Source: a virus. From it: DNA of 33,161 bases. The notes under the pieces were generated by a model. It ran no database searches, had not been told where the DNA came from, and saw only the letters and a program-made list of their open reading frames with translations. Positions 29,122 through 33,161 of this stretch are shown piece by piece. The DNA lies in IMG/VR virus record IMGVR_UViG_3300025889_012374, positions 1-33,161 of that record, one strand, 5' to 3'. The translations under genes were made by a program, and so were the position numbers. The stretch's first letter is position 1. Each line of letters starts with the position of its first letter.

Positions 29122-30751
29122 AAAAATCTAAATCTGGGTCGGTGTAGATCTGCCAACCCATACGATCAAAATCCTCTTGAGTTAATATCCTTTGTATTTC
29201 TTCTTCACCATCATCAATAAAACCAAATGGAACAACATCATCTTCAATTGCTCTCATTTTTTCAGCATACAATGTTTCTTTAATGTTTATGTCGGTCATG
29301 TTAATAAACTGTTCGGTCATTGCATAATAACCAAACATAACAAGGTTCATCATCAAATCGTCATGATTACCTTCGCTTGCCTCAAACGATTGTCCTGAAG
29401 CAACAAAAGTTGATGCCTCTAAGATTGTTTGTTCGTCTATAATTGATAGTTTTCTTTCTTCTAAAAGATCTTTAATGCCAGAACAACCAATGCGTTTAAC
29501 ACGCTTGTTCATTTCTACACCAATATGAGAAGATTTTATTGCGGAAGATACGTGAGTGTTTTCATACTCTAAATCATAATATAATCCAGCGCAGGTTAAT
29601 GAACCCTGATCATTTGCTTCAATTATAACATATGCTTTGTTATAAACGTTCGCATACTTATATATAATGTTAGGGAAGAGTATTGGAGAGATAGAATTGT
29701 TCCGATACACAGCCACTTGTTCAAACGGGCGTGTCGTAATATCGATAATATTGAACGTAGAGTAATCCTGACCTCTTCCTTTCGATACATCAACGGTCAT
29801 GATGTACTCGTGCTTTGCGCAAGGTTCTTTATAAACTAAAAACAGACCGCCCTCGAGAACCTGTTGGGGCACTCCTGCCCGCAAGGAAAGGAGTGTCTCA
29901 GCATTTATTAATGTATTGCCTGTTCCGAAAAAGGTGTTACCAAACTCCTGATCAAACTGGAGTTGAGAAGTATTGTTTATTGTTTCAATTTTCCAAGCTT
30001 CGTCACGACCTGGAACATCCCACCAATCTACTCGAAAAGATTTATATTCGTTTGTTTTTTGTACTGCTCCTTCCCAAATTTTATGGAAGACGTTTCCGAT
30101 TCCATTTGCGGTTGAGGTGATGATGACTTTGGTGTCGATGCCTGAGGAGATAACAGGATACGTTGAAGTATAGAATTCAGCTGCTCGCTCAACAAAAGCA
30201 AACTCATCGAGATAGAGCAGATTAACAGACATACCACGAATAGAACTCCCGCTAGTGGCAGCAGCAACAATCCTAGAATTATTAGAAAACTCGATTGAAC
30301 CTTTATTAAGAGTTTTACACCCAGGTTGTAAAAAGAATGGAAGATTTTCCAACATGAGAGTAATACGGGCGAGCATCTCTCGGGCAGTCTGTCCCTTATT
30401 TGCCAGTATAGCGATTGTTTTTTCGGTATTGAAGATAGCATACCATAATAGGTAGGCAACTGACGATATTGATTTACCAGACTGTCGACAAGCAAGAACG
30501 ATGCTAAAACGATTATCGTTAAAGTGTTTGAACATACTTCGTTGATAGTCGTAAAGATTAAACGGAACAAGTCCCTTATCCAGCGAAATAATTTTAACGT
30601 AATGTTCCGCAAAATATTCAGGGGATACCATACATTTGGCATATTCTTGAACTTGTTCTTGAGTCCATTCTTGTACCACTCCGTCACGTTTAACATTAAT
30701 GTTTCCAAGATATGTCTCATTTACATTATTCATTCTCGACGCTATCTGCAT
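29117..30751 (-). CDS. 17: gp17 terminase large subunit
   Basis: Packaging ATPase and headful nuclease. 544 residues (T4: 610). Walker A CRQSGKS (88-94), Walker B LLYLDEFAF (D182, E183), the STANGIG coupling motif (213-219) and the RNase H-like nuclease with VDVSKGRGQDYS (D321), VIIEANDQG (E378) and GNHDDL (D464/D465) are intact. ATG 30751 is preferred because AAAGG lies 6-7 bases upstream; ATG 30733 (MNNVNETY) is an alternative with a weak site. It overlaps gp16 by 26 bases. Confidence 0.98.
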   Translation of the reverse strand: MQIASRMNNVNETYLGNINVKRDGVVQEWTQEQVQEYAKCMVSPEYFAEHYVKIISLDKGLVPFNLYDYQRSMFKHFNDNRFSIVLACRQSGKSISSVAYLLWYAIFNTEKTIAILANKGQTAREMLARITLMLENLPFFLQPGCKTLNKGSIEFSNNSRIVAAATSGSSIRGMSVNLLYLDEFAFVERAAEFYTSTYPVISSGIDTKVIITSTANGIGNVFHKIWEGAVQKTNEYKSFRVDWWDVPGRDEAWKIETINNTSQLQFDQEFGNTFFGTGNTLINAETLLSLRAGVPQQVLEGGLFLVYKEPCAKHEYIMTVDVSKGRGQDYSTFNIIDITTRPFEQVAVYRNNSISPILFPNIIYKYANVYNKAYVIIEANDQGSLTCAGLYYDLEYENTHVSSAIKSSHIGVEMNKRVKRIGCSGIKDLLEERKLSIIDEQTILEASTFVASGQSFEASEGNHDDLMMNLVMFGYYAMTEQFINMTDINIKETLYAEKMRAIEDDVVPFGFIDDGEEEIQRILTQEDFDRMGWQIYTDPDLDFL

Positions 30752-31091
30752 CAATCACCTTTTGCTCATTCTTTAACAATCGTTGTAAGTCAGTCGTGCT
30801 TCCTAAAAACACATTGTTGTTTGTAATTTGTTTTGGTTCGTTTTTATTTGGTGTTTTTAATTCTTTTTGTTTCTTATTCAAATCCATAAGTTTATCATTA
30901 GTTTCTGCAAGATTTTTAATCAATCCAGAAAGAACTTCAAACGCACGTGGATGTTCTGATTCACGAGCAACCTCGATCATCAGGTCAAGTGACTCTTTAC
31001 CTTTTTCGATTAGTTCATAGTATGTAGCTCGAGAATAATCGTAGTCGTAATCTGCGTTTTCTTGTGGTGTATCTTTATCATTATGTTTCAT
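30726..31091 (-). CDS. 16: gp16 terminase small subunit
   Basis: Regulates gp17 and DNA selection during packaging. 121 residues (T4: 164). The core SRATYYELIEKGKESLDLMI, then VARESEHPRAFEVLSGLIKN and LAETNDKLMDLNKKQKELK form the helical hairpin that builds the T4-type ring. An Asn/Lys-rich linker (about 83-93) and FLGSTTDLQRLLKNE follow, again as in T4. ATG 31091 overlaps the stop of the preceding structural gene by one base (TAATG). Short disordered N-terminus (HNDKDTPQENADYDYDY). Confidence 0.95.
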   Translation of the reverse strand: MKHNDKDTPQENADYDYDYSRATYYELIEKGKESLDLMIEVARESEHPRAFEVLSGLIKNLAETNDKLMDLNKKQKELKTPNKNEPKQITNNNVFLGSTTDLQRLLKNEQKVIDADSVENE

Positions 31092-33161
31092 TAGCTACTC
31101 GTTGCGCTTAATTCAAACGTTGCTCTAATTGTGTCATTGTTATTCGTGTCAGTTTTTTGCCGAATTTGAAGTTCCACTACTTCTGTGTAAGGACCAAAAT
31201 CTGTCAAACTATTAACAGTTTTCAACATTCCAAATGATGTTCCCGCTGCAGTGTCTGGGATAGTAGTCCAAGTAGAAGATCCTCTTGGTCCTGCTACAGT
31301 CCAGTCAGTTCCTGCTGTGCCACCAGAAGTAGAAATTGTTACCACTCTAAACTCAAAAGAAGTTGCAGCGTTATTGCCGCCATTAATGTTCATGTCATTA
31401 ATATCTGAAACCCAATTTGCTGTGTGGGAACCGGCACCATAAAAATATATTTTACCGTCTCTATTAATTTTTAATCCTGCTTGCAAAGTAATTGGATATC
31501 CGGTTCCTGGATTCGCGTTTTCAGCTTCGCTACGAACATTAGTAGGAGGTGCTGCTAACAAAGTGGTTCCATCTATATCATAAAAATCTACAGTTGCTGG
31601 CGTGACAGGAGTTTGACTAGTATCTGAAACGTTTATAGTCAAAGTGTTAGGTGATCCGCTAACATATGTAGATGTTCCGTTTGTATCAAACTGACGAAGT
31701 TTGACAACTATAGTTTCTGTCGCACCATCTGTGAAAGTATCTGCTTTTGGTCTTATATACAAAGTGCCTGTGTTACTATTAATCTTAAATATTCCATTAC
31801 TACTAGCAGCATATCCTGTACTTGTTCCATCAATCCAAACGCTGTTATCACTTGAGTATTGCCATTCGTTGTTGCTGATGGTGCTTGTTCCATCCAATTC
31901 CCATCCCCACCCAGTATCGTCTGGAACACCAGAAGTATTTACTGTAATGGTAACAACGTCTCCTTCGTTGATATTTGCTGGAGAAGGAGAAGAAGTGATT
32001 TGACTATATCCGGGAGGATTATCAGTAATTGTAATTGTTCCAACAGTAGTAGTGCTACCGTCTTTAACTAGAGTGCTATAACCAGAATCACTATACAGAT
32101 TCAACTTGAAAGTCTTATTGCCTGATGCAGCATCGTTATCCAATTTAACAACAAACGTACCTGAATTGTTAGAAATGGCAACCTGACCTCTTAATTTGTT
32201 CGAGACAATTGTTGTGAGGGTTCCTGAACCATCATTGTATCCAGCTAAGAAATTAGCACCAGTTGCTGCATTTCCTCCTGTACCTTCTGCTTCCCAATAA
32301 TAAGTTCCGTTTGGTATATTAGATCCGCTAACAGTATAAGTTGTTCCGGAATACGCAGTAACATTACCCTGAATAACGCCATTGTCGGCAGCTGCCCCAC
32401 CGTCACTAAAGGTGAGAGCATAAGTACCTGATGTTGCATTAGCAAAATCTACGACAAAATCAGGAGGAGTTTGTGATATATCAGCAGTGGTTGGCGAAAC
32501 AGAAATTCCAGTTGAAGTTCCAGAAACGGAAACAGATACATTCGTTGCATTTGCTGCAGCGATTGTGACATCCATAGTATCATTAATGTCAACATTTTGA
32601 GTTATGTCTGTCGCTCCACCTGTGCCCGAGAGGAGATTAAGCGAAGTAAAATCAAAAGCATTACCGAGTGTGGGTTCAGTGACACTGTTCAATCCAGTAA
32701 TGTCGTATGTAGCGACAGCACCTATACTTAGAGTACTTGAAGTAAGGTTTCCGGTAGATAGTGCGTTATCATCTTCTTTCCATAAAGCAAGTTTTACAGA
32801 TTCGCCAGTTTCAGCATTTCCTTCGTTTAATGCTCTAAACTGAACCGTGTCTGTATTACTATTGACAGTGAATGCTCCATGATATTGAGTATTATATGAA
32901 CCCGTTAACTGTGTGATATTGTCTCCTGCTCCACCCCAATTAACCCCATCATAAGACATTTGAAATTCACCGTTTAAATAAGAAACCCCTGTATTACCGA
33001 TTAATCTTCTACGAACAGCGTATTGTGTTGCCTGCGGATTTCCAATCGCAAACATCACAACACCTTTTTCATATTCATAAGATCCAACTACTAGAAGTTT
33101 AACATTTGCTCCAACCCCAGTTGCTATTGTGGTGCCGTTCCATACGATACTCCCTGACGTA
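31091..33161 (-). CDS. Large beta-sandwich repeat virion protein, N-terminus beyond the window
   Basis: At least 690 residues; the frame stays open to the window edge, in sequence that still reads as the same protein (SIVWNGTTIATGVGANVKLL), so the GTG/ATG near 33058 is not its true start. YAVRRRLIGNTGVSYLNGEF is followed by repeated extracellular-type beta units: GTYYWEAEGTG with NNSGTFVVKLDNDAASGNKT, then NINEGDVVTITVNTSGVPDD with NSNTGTLYIRPKADTFTDGA. This resembles Calx-beta-like repeats in marine phage structural proteins. T4 has no such protein before gp16. A head, neck or fibre decoration is possible; function is not established. Confidence 0.75.
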   Translation of the reverse strand, partial: TSGSIVWNGTTIATGVGANVKLLVVGSYEYEKGVVMFAIGNPQATQYAVRRRLIGNTGVSYLNGEFQMSYDGVNWGGAGDNITQLTGSYNTQYHGAFTVNSNTDTVQFRALNEGNAETGESVKLALWKEDDNALSTGNLTSSTLSIGAVATYDITGLNSVTEPTLGNAFDFTSLNLLSGTGGATDITQNVDINDTMDVTIAAANATNVSVSVSGTSTGISVSPTTADISQTPPDFVVDFANATSGTYALTFSDGGAAADNGVIQGNVTAYSGTTYTVSGSNIPNGTYYWEAEGTGGNAATGANFLAGYNDGSGTLTTIVSNKLRGQVAISNNSGTFVVKLDNDAASGNKTFKLNLYSDSGYSTLVKDGSTTTVGTITITDNPPGYSQITSSPSPANINEGDVVTITVNTSGVPDDTGWGWELDGTSTISNNEWQYSSDNSVWIDGTSTGYAASSNGIFKINSNTGTLYIRPKADTFTDGATETIVVKLRQFDTNGTSTYVSGSPNTLTINVSDTSQTPVTPATVDFYDIDGTTLLAAPPTNVRSEAENANPGTGYPITLQAGLKINRDGKIYFYGAGSHTANWVSDINDMNINGGNNAATSFEFRVVTISTSGGTAGTDWTVAGPRGSSTWTTIPDTAAGTSFGMLKTVNSLTDFGPYTEVVELQIRQKTDTNNNDTIRATFELSATSS

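Noticed and set aside
30028-30720. 230-aa minus-strand frame in another phase of gp17
   Set aside because: It lies wholly within gp17, whose motifs are intact; Leu/Ser-rich composition is typical of a frame shadow.
33053-33058. Start codon of the 655-residue frame at the right edge
   Set aside because: The same frame stays open to the window end with protein-like sequence, so this is an internal Val-Met pair, not the true start.
1-33161. tRNA genes, integrase, transposase or attachment site
   Set aside because: Gaps between genes are all under 120 bases and none shows a cloverleaf or target duplication; no recombinase-like protein is present.

Overview
The window is part of a lytic T4-like contractile-tailed phage genome (T4 superfamily, closest in gene content and order to the marine cyanophage/exo-T-even type). 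Every convincing gene lies on the minus strand, so the biological order runs from high to low coordinates. Low GC, very tight packing (many ATGA, GTGA, TAATG overlaps) and about 20 recognisable T4 core genes support this. No photosynthesis genes, tRNAs, integrase or insertion sequences are seen. The host cannot be named. A ROSE-like RNA element and a possible DUF3718-type secreted protein point weakly to a proteobacterial host.

Virion module, read right to left. A large beta-rich structural protein is cut by the window edge (31091-33161). It is followed by terminase small (gp16) and large (gp17), sheath (gp18), tube (gp19) and portal (gp20). Then comes a roughly 9 kb cassette of accessory virion genes (15997-25039): a collagen-like protein, three large beta-rich proteins, a 214-aa structural protein, a SPOUT-methyltransferase-like protein and a small helix-turn-helix-like protein. 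The T4 head order then resumes with gp67, a 67-aa protein in the gp68 position, gp21 protease, gp22 scaffold and gp23 major capsid protein. A gp19-family tube paralogue follows.

Replication, recombination and regulation module (about 1-11.7 kb): uvsY, a methyltransferase, uvsW, a small Sm-like protein, gp55 late sigma factor, a 53-aa membrane-type protein, gp47/gp46 nuclease, a 2OG-Fe(II) oxygenase, gp45 clamp, a 67-aa protein, gp44, a sulfotransferase-like gene set inside the clamp-loader operon, gp62, regA, a cupin/JmjC-like protein, Hsp20 and a truncated secreted protein.

Regulation divides the same way. The virion side carries five exact TATAAATA late promoters plus two near matches, the type read by gp55 with the gp45 clamp. 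The replication side carries sigma70-type promoters upstream of gp45, uvsY and hsp20. The gp45 start region contains a sequence matching the T4 gene 44 RegA site. The most striking element is the hsp20 leader: a stable hairpin, then a UUGCU segment able to pair with the AGGAGG Shine-Dalgarno in the geometry of ROSE RNA thermometers.
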